Assembly (NCBI RefSeq): GCF_016772475.1
Contig: NZ_CP068595.1
Span: forward strand, 1-64,000
Direction: 5' to 3'
Length of the DNA stretch: 64,000 bases
DNA from: Paenibacillus sonchi
Lineage (GTDB): Bacteria > Bacillota > Bacilli > Paenibacillales > Paenibacillaceae
The notes under the pieces are model-generated. The model did not search any database. It had not been told where the DNA came from and worked only from the letters and a program-made list of their open reading frames with translations. Both the position numbers and the translations under genes were made by a program. Below are positions 16,439-25,694 of this stretch, piece by piece. The first letter of the stretch is position 1. Every line of letters begins with the position of its first letter.

Positions 16439-18181
16439 ATGAGTAGATTCTTAAAATGTATGTTTATCCTATTACTTACGATGACCATTTTCATGCCGTA
16501 TAGTATAAACGCTGATGGTACTGGTGATGGGAATATCGACATTGGTGGTGGGGGTTTAGGTAGCGGTAGTGGGGATAACTTTTGGAATACAAACGATGAA
16601 GGAGTCAGGGTGACTGTAATAAGAGCAGCTGATCAAATTGCTGTATCTGCCTCTATTGATTTTACAAATCGCACTCCTCCAAACTCACTTATTCATTTCG
16701 GAAAAGTCAGTAAACTACAATACAGCAAAGAGACAACCTTAAAACCATCAACTGCCCCTTACACATATGTACAGCCTGGAGAACGTCTACCTTTCATTAT
16801 TAAGTCGAGTAAAGCTGAACCGAGTTTAGAGCTTATCAAAAGATATTTTTGTTCCGAGTACATGGCAATGCGCATTGCGAACGCAACAAATATTGATTAC
16901 GAGACCTTAATAAATGGTAACTACAAACTCCTTATAGAACCCATCGCTTATATCACCTTTCAAGGTGTGCAGATGGCGATGACTGCACATGAAGCCGCTT
17001 TGTATGATCAAATTCTAAATGGTGGCTTACGTTCGAAAATGGTTAGCCTCACTCATCAAAACCTACCATTATCCATATTTCTAGAGACCTCCGATCTTGG
17101 CTTCCCCGCTTGGAATGGTTCTACCACCAGTCGTGTCAGTAACGATCAAATTATTACTTCCCTTGGTTTGGGCATCGTCCGCTTTAATAACGCCCCTACT
17201 ATCCCTTCCCCCAGTCAGACCAGCTACCAATACCGGACAGATACCGATGTGATTACCTCCGTACATCTTTCCACCTCTGCTGAAATCACACCCGATAATT
17301 CTGCACGAGTTACATTTTCGATTATGGGCAGCACTTACACAGTGACGAATATCGTCATTCCGGAAGGCGACAGTCAGTTGGTTTGGATAAAATGGCATAC
17401 ACCTAGCACACCACAATCAATCTCTATTCAGGTGCGCTCAACAAACGGCTCTCTTAATGTTTCTTCTATAACAGCTTCTATTGTCGATCTAAACCAGAAT
17501 CCCCCGCCCAATCCTACTGCCACAGATCGTAACGATTCATTTCATCTCCCTCCAGTTCCTAACTATCCATCAAAAACTACTTCTTCCTGGGGAATCTGGT
17601 CGGCTAGTTGGCATGCATACTGGGTCTGGATTTCTAACTGGCAATGGCACAGTACCGGAAAGGATACCGGTTATTGGATAGACTATGGATATTGGAATGA
17701 TCGAGGTTGGTGGGATTATATCTGGACTAGTTATTTCGCTTCCCTCTCTGCCACTCAATCAGTCATCCCCGATACTAAATCACCATCTCTTTCCTCCAGT
17801 AGGATGAAATCAGGCTATGGCATTGAGATAACCAGCAACAGCACTACCTCTTCTAATGCTCCTAGTAGTCACATCACCGGTGCCCAGCACGCCGTCACCT
17901 ATTTCCCAGAGTTTTCTTATCAAACCTACTGGCGGCTTCATGACCTTAAATCAGGTGGAGTGAACGCCAGTTTTTGGTTAAAGAGAAATGAATACTCTTC
18001 CTACCAGAGTCGAGTTCATTTTACGCCAGTTTGGTTCCCTGATGGACCCTATATTCCAATTACACGCATTCTGGATGCCTGGACACCTGAAGGCATGTTG
18101 ACTCTTCAACTGCAAGAAACGATTACGATCTCCGGGAACCTATTCTCTGATTGGCATATTGCACCGAAAAAAACAAAATAG
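16439..18181 (+). CDS. Large exported element protein, Gly- and Trp-rich
   Basis: A 580-residue secreted protein, perhaps a surface adhesin or pilus-associated factor. It has a signal peptide (about 1-24, ending in INADG). It is followed by a Gly/Asp/Ser-rich linker and the motif NDEGVRVTVI, which I associate with large surface proteins of Firmicute conjugative elements. Residues about 383-433 form a segment extremely rich in Trp and Tyr (WGIWSASWHAYWVWISNW continues similarly). The C-terminus is beta-rich. GGAGG lies eight bases before the ATG. A frameshifted copy of its C-terminal 85 residues exists at 36738-36999. Function is inferred only from export and position. Confidence 0.72.
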   Translation: MSRFLKCMFILLLTMTIFMPYSINADGTGDGNIDIGGGGLGSGSGDNFWNTNDEGVRVTVIRAADQIAVSASIDFTNRTPPNSLIHFGKVSKLQYSKETTLKPSTAPYTYVQPGERLPFIIKSSKAEPSLELIKRYFCSEYMAMRIANATNIDYETLINGNYKLLIEPIAYITFQGVQMAMTAHEAALYDQILNGGLRSKMVSLTHQNLPLSIFLETSDLGFPAWNGSTTSRVSNDQIITSLGLGIVRFNNAPTIPSPSQTSYQYRTDTDVITSVHLSTSAEITPDNSARVTFSIMGSTYTVTNIVIPEGDSQLVWIKWHTPSTPQSISIQVRSTNGSLNVSSITASIVDLNQNPPPNPTATDRNDSFHLPPVPNYPSKTTSSWGIWSASWHAYWVWISNWQWHSTGKDTGYWIDYGYWNDRGWWDYIWTSYFASLSATQSVIPDTKSPSLSSSRMKSGYGIEITSNSTTSSNAPSSHITGAQHAVTYFPEFSYQTYWRLHDLKSGGVNASFWLKRNEYSSYQSRVHFTPVWFPDGPYIPITRILDAWTPEGMLTLQLQETITISGNLFSDWHIAPKKTK

Positions 18182-18199
18182 AAAGTTGGTGCTGCTTTT

Positions 18200-18880
18200 A
18201 TGTTGCTGCCCATTATTGTGCTGCTCCTCTGCCTTCTTGGCGGAGGAGCTGTTTTATTTCGCCTCATGAAAAGTAAATCAAAATCCAACATCACCACTGA
18301 TCTTGCCATGCAAACAGCACAAGAATTCGTCCAAGTACAAGACATTCATGGAAACTTCCTTCATACTCAAGACGGTTGGCTGATGAGCTATTTACGGATC
18401 TTCCCGATTAGCCTGGATTTATTGAGCACCTCTGAAAAGCGGATGCTTATTAGCAAGCTGACAGCCGAATTATCCTCTTTCAACTATCCATTTAAGTTTC
18501 TTGCAGTAAGCCGCCCTGTAGATATTTCCCCTCTAATTTCAGAACTCAGTGCCTTACTCTCTACCGCAGACCCTAAGCAGAAAGAACTGCTTCGACAAGA
18601 AATGCTGGAGATGAACACGCTCACTCTCTCAGGTGAAGTAGTTGAGCGACAATTTTATTTAATCCTCTGGCAGCGTCAAAATGACGGGACTGAACGGGAT
18701 CTCTTGGACAAAGTTAAACGGCTTGCCCAGCATTTTGAAGAGGGCCAAGTACAGACCCAACTTTTAAAACAGCAAGACATCGTTCAGTTATGCAACCTAG
18801 TTAACAATCCCTCCTACACCCACCTCGAAACGACAGAACCTGAAAATGTGATTCCTTTTCTTGCGAAGTTGGAGGTGTAG
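18200..18880 (+). CDS. Stand-alone VirB4 N-terminal-domain-like protein
   Basis: A 226-residue protein with an N-terminal membrane helix (1-20). A soluble domain follows, with FLHTQDGWLMSYLRIFPISL and FKFLAVSRPVDISPL, resembling the N-terminal domain of VirB4/TrsE ATPases. There is no P-loop. The VirB4-like ATPase two genes downstream begins with a similar but separate region. This protein may therefore be an accessory subunit that tethers VirB4 to the membrane. A decayed homologue occurs at 37018-37593. It starts 18 bases after the exported protein gene, and the next gene begins three bases after its stop. Confidence 0.65.
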   Translation: MLLPIIVLLLCLLGGGAVLFRLMKSKSKSNITTDLAMQTAQEFVQVQDIHGNFLHTQDGWLMSYLRIFPISLDLLSTSEKRMLISKLTAELSSFNYPFKFLAVSRPVDISPLISELSALLSTADPKQKELLRQEMLEMNTLTLSGEVVERQFYLILWQRQNDGTERDLLDKVKRLAQHFEEGQVQTQLLKQQDIVQLCNLVNNPSYTHLETTEPENVIPFLAKLEV

Positions 18881-18883
18881 AAT

Positions 18884-19717
18884 TTGGATCCCTTCACCGC
18901 GAAGTTACTTTCCAAAATAGCCCTGAAAATCGCTTCCGACGAACAAGCTCGCAAACGAATGTTGATGCTGATTTTAGTTCCGGCAGCCACCTTGTTAGTT
19001 CTCATCGCTATGGTTCTACAACTGCTTACCTCCCCCTTAGAGTCACTCAAAATATGGCTCTCGGCAGATGAAACTCCCATTGTAAATGAAATGCGTATCG
19101 ACTATGGCTTCACCCAAATTCTACAAAATAACGACGAAGGATATGTGGAAAGTCAGGGACAGCAATATGAGGGAGTAACGTTTAAGGATGGAAGTCGTGA
19201 GGTTGTCTACTACAACCAAATGGACTCCCGTTGGGCAGATAAACCTTATGGTCCTAGGGATACCATTGGAGTATCCGGTTGCGGTCCAACTTCCTTATCA
19301 ATTGTCGTTTCGACCCTCACGAGTAAAAGGATCGATCCAGTCTCTATGGCTAAGTGGGCCTATGACAATGGTTATTTGGCAGAAGGAACCGGTAGCTACC
19401 ATAGCTTGATTCCTGATGGTGCACAGCATTTTGGTTTGAATGTGCAAGGGGCTGCTCAAAAAGACAAGCAAACCATCATTAATGCCTTATCCAGTGGAAA
19501 ACTCGTTGTTGCCATTATGGGTAAAGGTCACTTCACTTCCTCTGGTCATTTCATGGTACTTCGAGGCGTCACCACAGAAGGCAAAATTCTTGTCGCTGAT
19601 CCAGCCAGTCGAAAGCGAAGCGAGCAGGCATGGGATTTCTCCATTATTTTGAATGAAGCCCGAGAGAATGCAGCAGCAGGTGGCCCCTTCTGGATCATAA
19701 GCGGAAAGGAGAACTGA
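18884..19717 (+). CDS. C39-like peptidase, likely VirB1-type wall enzyme
   Basis: A 277-residue membrane-anchored protein (helix about 25-47) with an extracellular cysteine-peptidase domain of the Peptidase_C39_2 type. It begins at YYNQMDSRWADKPYG, has S-G-C-G-P-T-S near residue 131 (catalytic Cys) and G-H-F-M-V-L near 223 (His). The usual Asp appears in VADPAS. Conjugation systems need a local wall hydrolase or processing enzyme, and this takes the VirB1-like place. Whether it cuts peptides or modifies the wall is unknown. The TTG start follows GGAGGTG at six bases. Confidence 0.78.
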   Translation: MDPFTAKLLSKIALKIASDEQARKRMLMLILVPAATLLVLIAMVLQLLTSPLESLKIWLSADETPIVNEMRIDYGFTQILQNNDEGYVESQGQQYEGVTFKDGSREVVYYNQMDSRWADKPYGPRDTIGVSGCGPTSLSIVVSTLTSKRIDPVSMAKWAYDNGYLAEGTGSYHSLIPDGAQHFGLNVQGAAQKDKQTIINALSSGKLVVAIMGKGHFTSSGHFMVLRGVTTEGKILVADPASRKRSEQAWDFSIILNEARENAAAGGPFWIISGKEN

Positions 19718-19721
19718 TATT

Positions 19722-21536
19722 TTGAAACCCACATCTCCATCTTTATCTGTGAATCCTTCGCTTCTAAACGCAATCACTCCTATGGGCCTGGAGTTTTCTC
19801 GTAACGGCCTTGTGATTGGTGAACAAACAGCTAAAATGTATGGCGTCATTCAGTATCCTCCCAAAGCAGATGTCGGTTGGCTCTCCACTCTAACCAATAT
19901 GCCATCTACCATGGTATCTATCGGTTTTCAACCTATAGACAATAGCGCCTTAATCTCTGCAATATCCAAATCCATTACACAAAATCGCAGCATGGCTGAC
20001 AGTGCTAAAGATCCTCTAACCCGTCAACGAGCAGACAAGGCGGCTACGGACGGTGAGAATATTATGATGCAGATTGACCAAAACGGTGAAACGGTAGGTC
20101 TCATGAATGTAATGGTCATGCCATTTGCGGAAGATGATAAGCAGTTCACTCGCGCATGTAGACGTGTTGAAAACACCTTAAGTATGATGCGCTGCAAAAT
20201 TCGCAACCTGGCCCATCTTCAAAAAGAGGGCTTTCGTCACCTATCCCCCATGTACCCTGCACAAGATCAAATTGGGGATATCTTAAATAAAATCATGCCA
20301 ATGAGTACCTTCATTGGAGGCTTCCCTTTTGCAAGCTCTGGCTTCAACGACGGAACGGGTTATTATTTCGCTAAGGACGCTAGCGGCGGATTGGTCATCG
20401 TCGATACATGGAAACGTGGCGGCGACCGGACCAATTCAAACATCGTCATAATGGGCGTAGCCGGCGTAGGTAAATCTACAGCTGTAAAACATGTGGCACT
20501 TAGTGAATACATGAAGGGTACCAAAATTATTTTTATTGATCCAGAGTCGGAATATAAGGAGCTTTGCCAGAGGCTAAATGGCGACTGGATTAACGCCGGT
20601 GGTGGATCTAATGGTAGAATCAATCCTCTTCAAATTCGTCCAGCTCCACGCGATGAAGAGGATGAGGATTTTCCGCTTTATAAAGATGAAGGTAATGGTA
20701 TGTCCGATATGGCTCTGCATCTTAAGAATCTAGAAATCTTCTTTAACCTCTATATTCCTGATCTTACAATGATGCAAAAAGCTGTTCTCAAGCAGTGCTT
20801 GATTGAGTTATATAATCAGTTTCTAATTACGTGGACCACAGATATTACGAAACTAGCCAGCACCGACTTCCCTACTTTTTCTGACCTCTACGCTCTGATT
20901 GATGGCAAGGAAAAGAAGCTTGGAGATGATGTGTATAAAGAATTGTCCCTACTGTTGCATGATATTGCACATGGTGGGGACTCTTTTTTATGGAATGGTC
21001 ACAGCACGATCCAAACCCATAGCCGCTGCATTTGTTTGGACACCCATACTCTTCAAAATACTTCTGAGAATATCAAGCGAACTCAATACTTTAACCTCTT
21101 ATCCTGGTGCTGGGAGCAAATGTCTCAGGACCGAACAGAGCGGGTTCTGCTGATTTGTGATGAGTGTTATTTAATGATCGACCCTAACGTCCCGCAGAGC
21201 CTAGTATTTTTACGAAATGTTGAGAAACGCGCTCGAAAATATGAAGCCGGATTGGTAATCATTTCTCATAGTGTTGTCGACTTTCTAGCACCTGAAGTCA
21301 AGATGTACGGGCAAGCGCTTTTGGATATTCCTTGTATCAAAATACTGATGGGTACAGACGGAAAAAACCTACAAGAAACACGAGAGCTTTACAACCTAAC
21401 GGACGCGGAAGAAGAACTTCTGGCCAGCAAAAAGCGCGAGCATGCTTTGTTGATGATTGGCTCCAAGAGGCTGCATGTCCACTTTGATATCCCTGAATAT
21501 AAGTTTGCTTATATGGGAACAGCAGGAGGACGATGA
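19722..21536 (+). CDS. virB4: VirB4-like conjugation ATPase
   Basis: The main energising ATPase of the secretion channel. The 604-residue protein has an N-terminal VirB4-type domain (about 40-220). It is followed by a Walker A G-V-A-G-V-G-K-S-T near 245, the FIDPESEY strand after it and a Walker B LLICDECY near 475. The motif FLRNVEKRARKYEAGLVII and a final QALLDIPCIKILMGTD are also typical of the TraE/VirB4 family. The TTG start follows AAAGGAGA. It is co-transcribed with the C39 gene upstream and with a 29-residue membrane protein downstream. Confidence 0.9.
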   Translation: MKPTSPSLSVNPSLLNAITPMGLEFSRNGLVIGEQTAKMYGVIQYPPKADVGWLSTLTNMPSTMVSIGFQPIDNSALISAISKSITQNRSMADSAKDPLTRQRADKAATDGENIMMQIDQNGETVGLMNVMVMPFAEDDKQFTRACRRVENTLSMMRCKIRNLAHLQKEGFRHLSPMYPAQDQIGDILNKIMPMSTFIGGFPFASSGFNDGTGYYFAKDASGGLVIVDTWKRGGDRTNSNIVIMGVAGVGKSTAVKHVALSEYMKGTKIIFIDPESEYKELCQRLNGDWINAGGGSNGRINPLQIRPAPRDEEDEDFPLYKDEGNGMSDMALHLKNLEIFFNLYIPDLTMMQKAVLKQCLIELYNQFLITWTTDITKLASTDFPTFSDLYALIDGKEKKLGDDVYKELSLLLHDIAHGGDSFLWNGHSTIQTHSRCICLDTHTLQNTSENIKRTQYFNLLSWCWEQMSQDRTERVLLICDECYLMIDPNVPQSLVFLRNVEKRARKYEAGLVIISHSVVDFLAPEVKMYGQALLDIPCIKILMGTDGKNLQETRELYNLTDAEEELLASKKREHALLMIGSKRLHVHFDIPEYKFAYMGTAGGR

Positions 21537-21538
21537 GC

Positions 21539-21628
21539 ATGGACAAAAAGAAACAGCTCATTGAGCTTTTTTTCTATATGGGTCTAGTGGTGATCGGGAT
21601 CATTTTGTTATTCATGAAGGAAGGGTAA
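21539..21628 (+). CDS. 29-residue single-helix membrane protein
   Basis: A very small frame: MDKKKQLIELF followed by a hydrophobic helix ending in FMKEG. AGCAGGAGGACGATGAGC gives a good ribosome site nine bases before the ATG, and the gene starts three bases after the VirB4 stop. It ends four bases before the next start. The tight packing and charge pattern (KKK outside, E/K at the end) suggest a real small membrane subunit. Confidence 0.5.
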   Translation: MDKKKQLIELFFYMGLVVIGIILLFMKEG

Positions 21629-21632
21629 AATT

Positions 21633-22643
21633 ATGATTCTATATCTGACGAGTAGTGGCAAGAATAACTTGCTTGATTTTATCGAGGATGAATTGGAACT
21701 ACCGATAAAAAAGTTAATTGGGTCATTTTCTCTCAATTTCTTCGTGGTCAAAGATATGCGTTACTACAACCATGTTCGCTATGTAGTAATTGACCGAACA
21801 TCTATTCAAGAATCCGATGAAGAAACTATACAAGCCCTTTCATCCTATCGGATGATGTATGAAATGCGAATCATTTTAATTGATGAAGGACTGCCGACAA
21901 GCAGTCCTTTTCTGCAACAATTAATCCAATTGAATATACAAAACGTGGTTACAGCGGAGGGCTTTGAAGAAATACAGGATGAAATCCGAGAGTGTTTTTC
22001 TGAAGAGGGCATGCAGCGACATAACAACGTCCAACTTCAAAACTCTCCACTTGAACAAGGAGGCCTGTTTTCAACATTAGAACAAGAAGTGAAATACCGC
22101 TTTAACTGTACGAATCTCACAATAGCAATTGCTGGATGTGATCGACGTGTAGGTGTCACCACCACGGCATTTAACCTGGTATGCTGGATTAATTCTCATG
22201 GAGGAAAGGCATGTTATGTAGAGTCAAACAGTAACAACCACCTTGCTCACATAATTCAATTGTTTAAGCCGGAAAAGTCAGGAAATGCCTATACCATGGA
22301 GGGTTCTGATTTTTATTTTACAAAAGAGTTAAATCGAGACTATAACTTTATCATAGTTGACTGCGGCGTACTAAAAGATAAAGCGATCCAAACAGATTTC
22401 GTTGATTCAGACATCCGCTTAATCTGTAGTTCAGCCATGCCCTATGAATTGGCAGGATTCTACCGGGCTATGGAGCGGTGTAAAGCACTCTCTGTACAAG
22501 CCCTAGGATTATTTGTGCCTGATAATATTAAGACGTATTTGTCACAAACTATTAGTCAGGACATCATCTACTGCAATAATACTCATGATTTATTTGATTC
22601 TAAAGCCAACGAGACTGCATTTAGAAAGGTTCTTAATTTATGA
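21633..22643 (+). CDS. Second CpaE/TadZ-like ATPase with atypical P-loop
   Basis: A 336-residue protein with two parts. Residues 1-130 resemble a receiver-like domain: alternating strands such as VRYVVIDRTSI, MRIILIDEGLP and IQNVVTAEG. Residues 155-336 are a MinD/ParA-like ATPase. The P-loop reads C-D-R-R-V-G-V-T-T-T-A-F-N-L, lacking the usual Lys before Thr, so ATP turnover may be weak or absent. FIIVDCG is the Walker B-like strand. This is the second TadZ-like protein in the element. It is the last recognisable gene before the insertion-sequence cluster. Confidence 0.72.
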   Translation: MILYLTSSGKNNLLDFIEDELELPIKKLIGSFSLNFFVVKDMRYYNHVRYVVIDRTSIQESDEETIQALSSYRMMYEMRIILIDEGLPTSSPFLQQLIQLNIQNVVTAEGFEEIQDEIRECFSEEGMQRHNNVQLQNSPLEQGGLFSTLEQEVKYRFNCTNLTIAIAGCDRRVGVTTTAFNLVCWINSHGGKACYVESNSNNHLAHIIQLFKPEKSGNAYTMEGSDFYFTKELNRDYNFIIVDCGVLKDKAIQTDFVDSDIRLICSSAMPYELAGFYRAMERCKALSVQALGLFVPDNIKTYLSQTISQDIIYCNNTHDLFDSKANETAFRKVLNL

Positions 22644-22777
22644 AAATCCAATTAGCAAATTCAGACTGTTCAAATCCCTTATGATTTCTTCCTATAACGG
22701 CTCTTCGCTCTACTGGATGGGTAAAGCTGGCTAGAATAGGATCATAGATTTGTCTATTTTAATAGATTCCTAACCCC

Positions 22778-23098
22778 ATGAAGCTACCTCTTCAGGAACT
22801 CTGGACACAGCCTCATATTCTAGCCGATGTCTATTTACGGGAATGGATGGGCTGGGCTAGACGCTCCCAACTGAAACCTATGGTGGAATTGTCCAAAACC
22901 TTGAAGAGACACGAAGAGGGTATCCTGCAGTGGTTTCACAGTCGCATGACCAACGGCTTGCTTGAAGGGATAAACGGGCTGATCCAAGCGGCGAAGAGAA
23001 AGGCATGGGGCTACCATAATGTCCAAAACTTGATCGCGATGGTGTACATGACGGCGAACAAGCTTAGACTCCCAACGCTCGCAGCTCGTCGAGGATAG
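22778..23098 (+). pseudogene. ISL3-family transposase, C-terminal fragment
   Basis: The frame encodes the end of an ISL3 transposase, recognisable by ILQWFHSRMTNGLLEGINGL and AAKRKAWGYHNVQNLIAMVY. The N-terminal two thirds, including most of the DDE triad, are absent. It follows the end of the conjugative element after 134 bases with no coding content. Confidence 0.85.
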
Positions 23099-23120
23099 TC
23101 CCCCTCCCCTTTTATAAACG

Positions 23121-23276
23121 GTGTTGTTTGCAACCGAAGGAAAGAGTAAGGATACACTAGAGAAATTCAAACAACATCTGATGAGTAAAGGGGCTACGGC
23201 CACACAAATTCAAGAAATCTGCTGTGATATGTCTCCCGCATTCATTCGAGGCATTCAGGAACAATTCCCTGAAGTT
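23121..23276 (+). pseudogene. ISL3-family transposase, internal fragment
   Basis: A short stretch reading LFATEGKSKDTLEKFKQHL and DMSPAFIRGIQEQFPE, which is the central part of an ISL3 transposase. It lies after, not before, the C-terminal fragment, so the two pieces are out of order. They derive from rearrangement or from two copies. It ends abruptly at the junction with a minus-strand IS4-like gene. Confidence 0.75.
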
Positions 23277-23976
23277 CACGAAGCAGAGGCGCTTGCGTAA
23301 ACCAGCTATCCATGAGTACGTAGTCTGAGGTGAACCCTGCAAGCAAAGCCCGTTCTAGCAAAGCGACAACGGCCTGCGGCTTCCGAGAAAAGGCCTCCAT
23401 TCGACGTTTAAACCCGGCGCTACGCTTGGAAATACCCGAAGCTATTTCACAGATCCGATTGGCTGCCTTCGCCGAAGAAAGCATGACAAAGTCGAGTGGA
23501 GCGAAGCTGAAGCCGTCTGACCAGCCCTGAGTTAACATAGTGTAGCCTTTGGTGAATTTGCCTTCGGAATGGTCGAAGGCTCGTGCGAGTAGCTCTGCTT
23601 TTTTACTCCGGTTTCGGCTAAGTACCGAATCGTCAATAATGAATACTCGTACGCGCTGCGAGGAAATAAGCGATTCAAATTGGCGTACGATGCGAAGACT
23701 TAAAGTCTGTAAAAAGCGCCGCCAGGCAAAAGAGACCTGATTCAAAAAACGGTAGATCAGGTCTTTGCCGGGAAGATCTGCTGCGCGGTAACTTTCCAGA
23801 AGACGAAACCAGTTCTTCCCTTCGAAAACCAATGAGAAAACGATTTGGAAAATCGCTTAACTCGAAAGCCCGAAGGATTTAGAAATACTCGCTTGTCGCA
23901 ACGATTTTCCGATGTGAAGACTGGCAAAAAGTTTGGAAAAGCGAGACTGTTCAGACAGGGAATGTTGTTGTAACAT
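23277..23976 (-). pseudogene. IS4-like transposase, truncated with internal stop
   Basis: On the minus strand an ATG at 23976 opens MLQQHSLSEQSRFSKLFASL. An in-frame TAA at codon 40 (23857-23859) interrupts it, after which the frame is open as VFEGKNWFRLLESYRAADLP. The DDE-type features IIDDSVLSRNRSKK and LMDSWFTQAPLLREL are visible. The C-terminus is lost where ISL3-type sequence begins near 23277. Both the stop and the truncation show it is dead. Position 24000-24256 beyond its start holds no clear gene. Confidence 0.8.
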
Positions 23977-24256
23977 AGAGTTACGCACCTTTCTTGTTGG
24001 CATGGTGGCTCGACACTTCCATGATACCAAACAAGTGAGGTGTTTTTTGTCAATACGAGTAGGTCTATTGAATTCTTCTTACGCTCACAAGGTGTTACGC
24101 CATTTTTCCAGGTGGTCGAGTAAACATGAGCCTCACGGTTCATGCCCCTCACAGATCCGTACGTCAGGCTGTCTAACAATTATTGAAATCCCTTCTTTTT
24201 TGGCATGAAAATGGAAGACGCTTGTCGAATCTCTATATCAAAGGAGATGAGCGTAT

Positions 24257-25694
24257 ATGCCATATGTCGAAGGTGAAGATAGACATCTAATTTATTTACT
24301 GCCGAATACACTGGACGATTTTGTAGAAGAAGAGAACCCTGTCCGAGTCATCGATGCTTACGTCGATAGTTTGGTCCTGGATGAATTAGGGTTTCAGGTG
24401 TATTCAGGCACCCAAGCGGGACAAAAACCGTATCGCCGGGAAGATCTCAAGCTCTATCTTTACTGCTATATGAACGGCGTCCGTTCCTCTCGCAAGATGG
24501 AAACCGAAACGAAAAGAAACATTGAACTGATGTGGCTAGTTGGCAAGCTACAGCCGGACCATGGTACTTTATCTGCTTTCATGAAAAATAACCAAGCGGC
24601 TATAAAAAAGCTGTTTAAAGAGTTCACTTTAATGTTAAAAGGTTTCGGGTTAATCGAGGGTCAACTTGTCGCCATTGACGGCACGAAATTAAAGGCGAAC
24701 TGCTCTAAAAAGCAACACTATAATGCCAATATTGTTAGTGCGAAGTTAGAGTATATCGATGGAAAAATCGATGCATATTTGCGTGATTTTCTAGTGGAGG
24801 ACAATCGCCAAAAAAAACAGGAAATCACGGAAAAGTTAGAGGTCTATCAAGAGAGAATGCATAAGTTGCAGGTCATTCAACAAGAACTCAAGGAGACAGG
24901 TGAAAAACAGCTTTGTGTTACCGATCCGGATGCCAAATCCATGAAAAACAACGGAAAGCATGAAGTTTGTTTCAATGTTCAAACTGCGGTGGACAGTAAA
25001 TATAAACTAATCGTGGACTGCGATACGGTCAATGATGTCAACGATCAAGGGCAGCTGTCCAATATGGTGCAGAAAACAAAGCAAGTTTTTGTGATCAACA
25101 AATTACAATTGTGGCCGATACAGGCTATTATAACTACCTTGAAATCATTGACGTTGTCGACAAAATTACCGAACTCTTAATAAAGCCGCAAAAGGGAAAG
25201 AAAGACAAAGTGACAAGCGGATTTGATAAAGAGAACTTTACATATGATGCCATAAAAGATAAATATACCTGCCCGCTGAGTTATGAATTACCTTTCAAAT
25301 GGAAAGGAAAACAAGATGGCAAAGAGTATAAGCGTTCTACTTGCGAAGCCTTCGAGATTTGCGGACAAAAAGAGTCCTGTACTTCTGCCAAAGGTGGAAG
25401 GTCGGTAACCAGACTTAGTGACGAAGAAGTGATCGAACAGATTGCCGGAAATACGCGTAAACAAAGTAAAATTTATAAGCAAAGAGGACACATCGTTGAG
25501 CACCCTTTCGGTACGATAAAACGTCACTGGGGCTATACATACTTTTTAACACGAGGGTTGGCATCAGTAGGTACTGAAACCAATTTGATTTGTTCGCCTA
25601 TAATCTCAAGAGAATGATCAAAATAAACGGTGTGAAGGAGCTCATACGTCTCTTCGGAGACCGTGCTCGTTCGAAATTTAATATAAATCTATAA
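24257..25694 (+). pseudogene. IS1182-like transposase with two frame breaks
   Basis: The N-terminal frame (to about 25100) has the DDE-type parts of IS1182: QPDHGTLSAFMKNN, LVAIDGTKLKANCSKK and the NVQTAVDSKYKLIVDCD motif. At AACAAATT (25100-25102) a minus-one shift restores ITIVADTGYYN. At AATTTGATT (25584-25586) another restores NFDLFAYNLKRM. Both look like a single base missing from a short A or T run. The frame then ends at 25692-25694, inside the inverted repeat of the adjacent IS, so the 3' end of this element is truncated by it. Confidence 0.8.

Noticed and set aside
1..22760. Integrase or attachment sites of the conjugative element
   Set aside because: No recombinase gene or direct-repeat pair could be identified; they may lie before position 1 or have been lost in the IS cluster.
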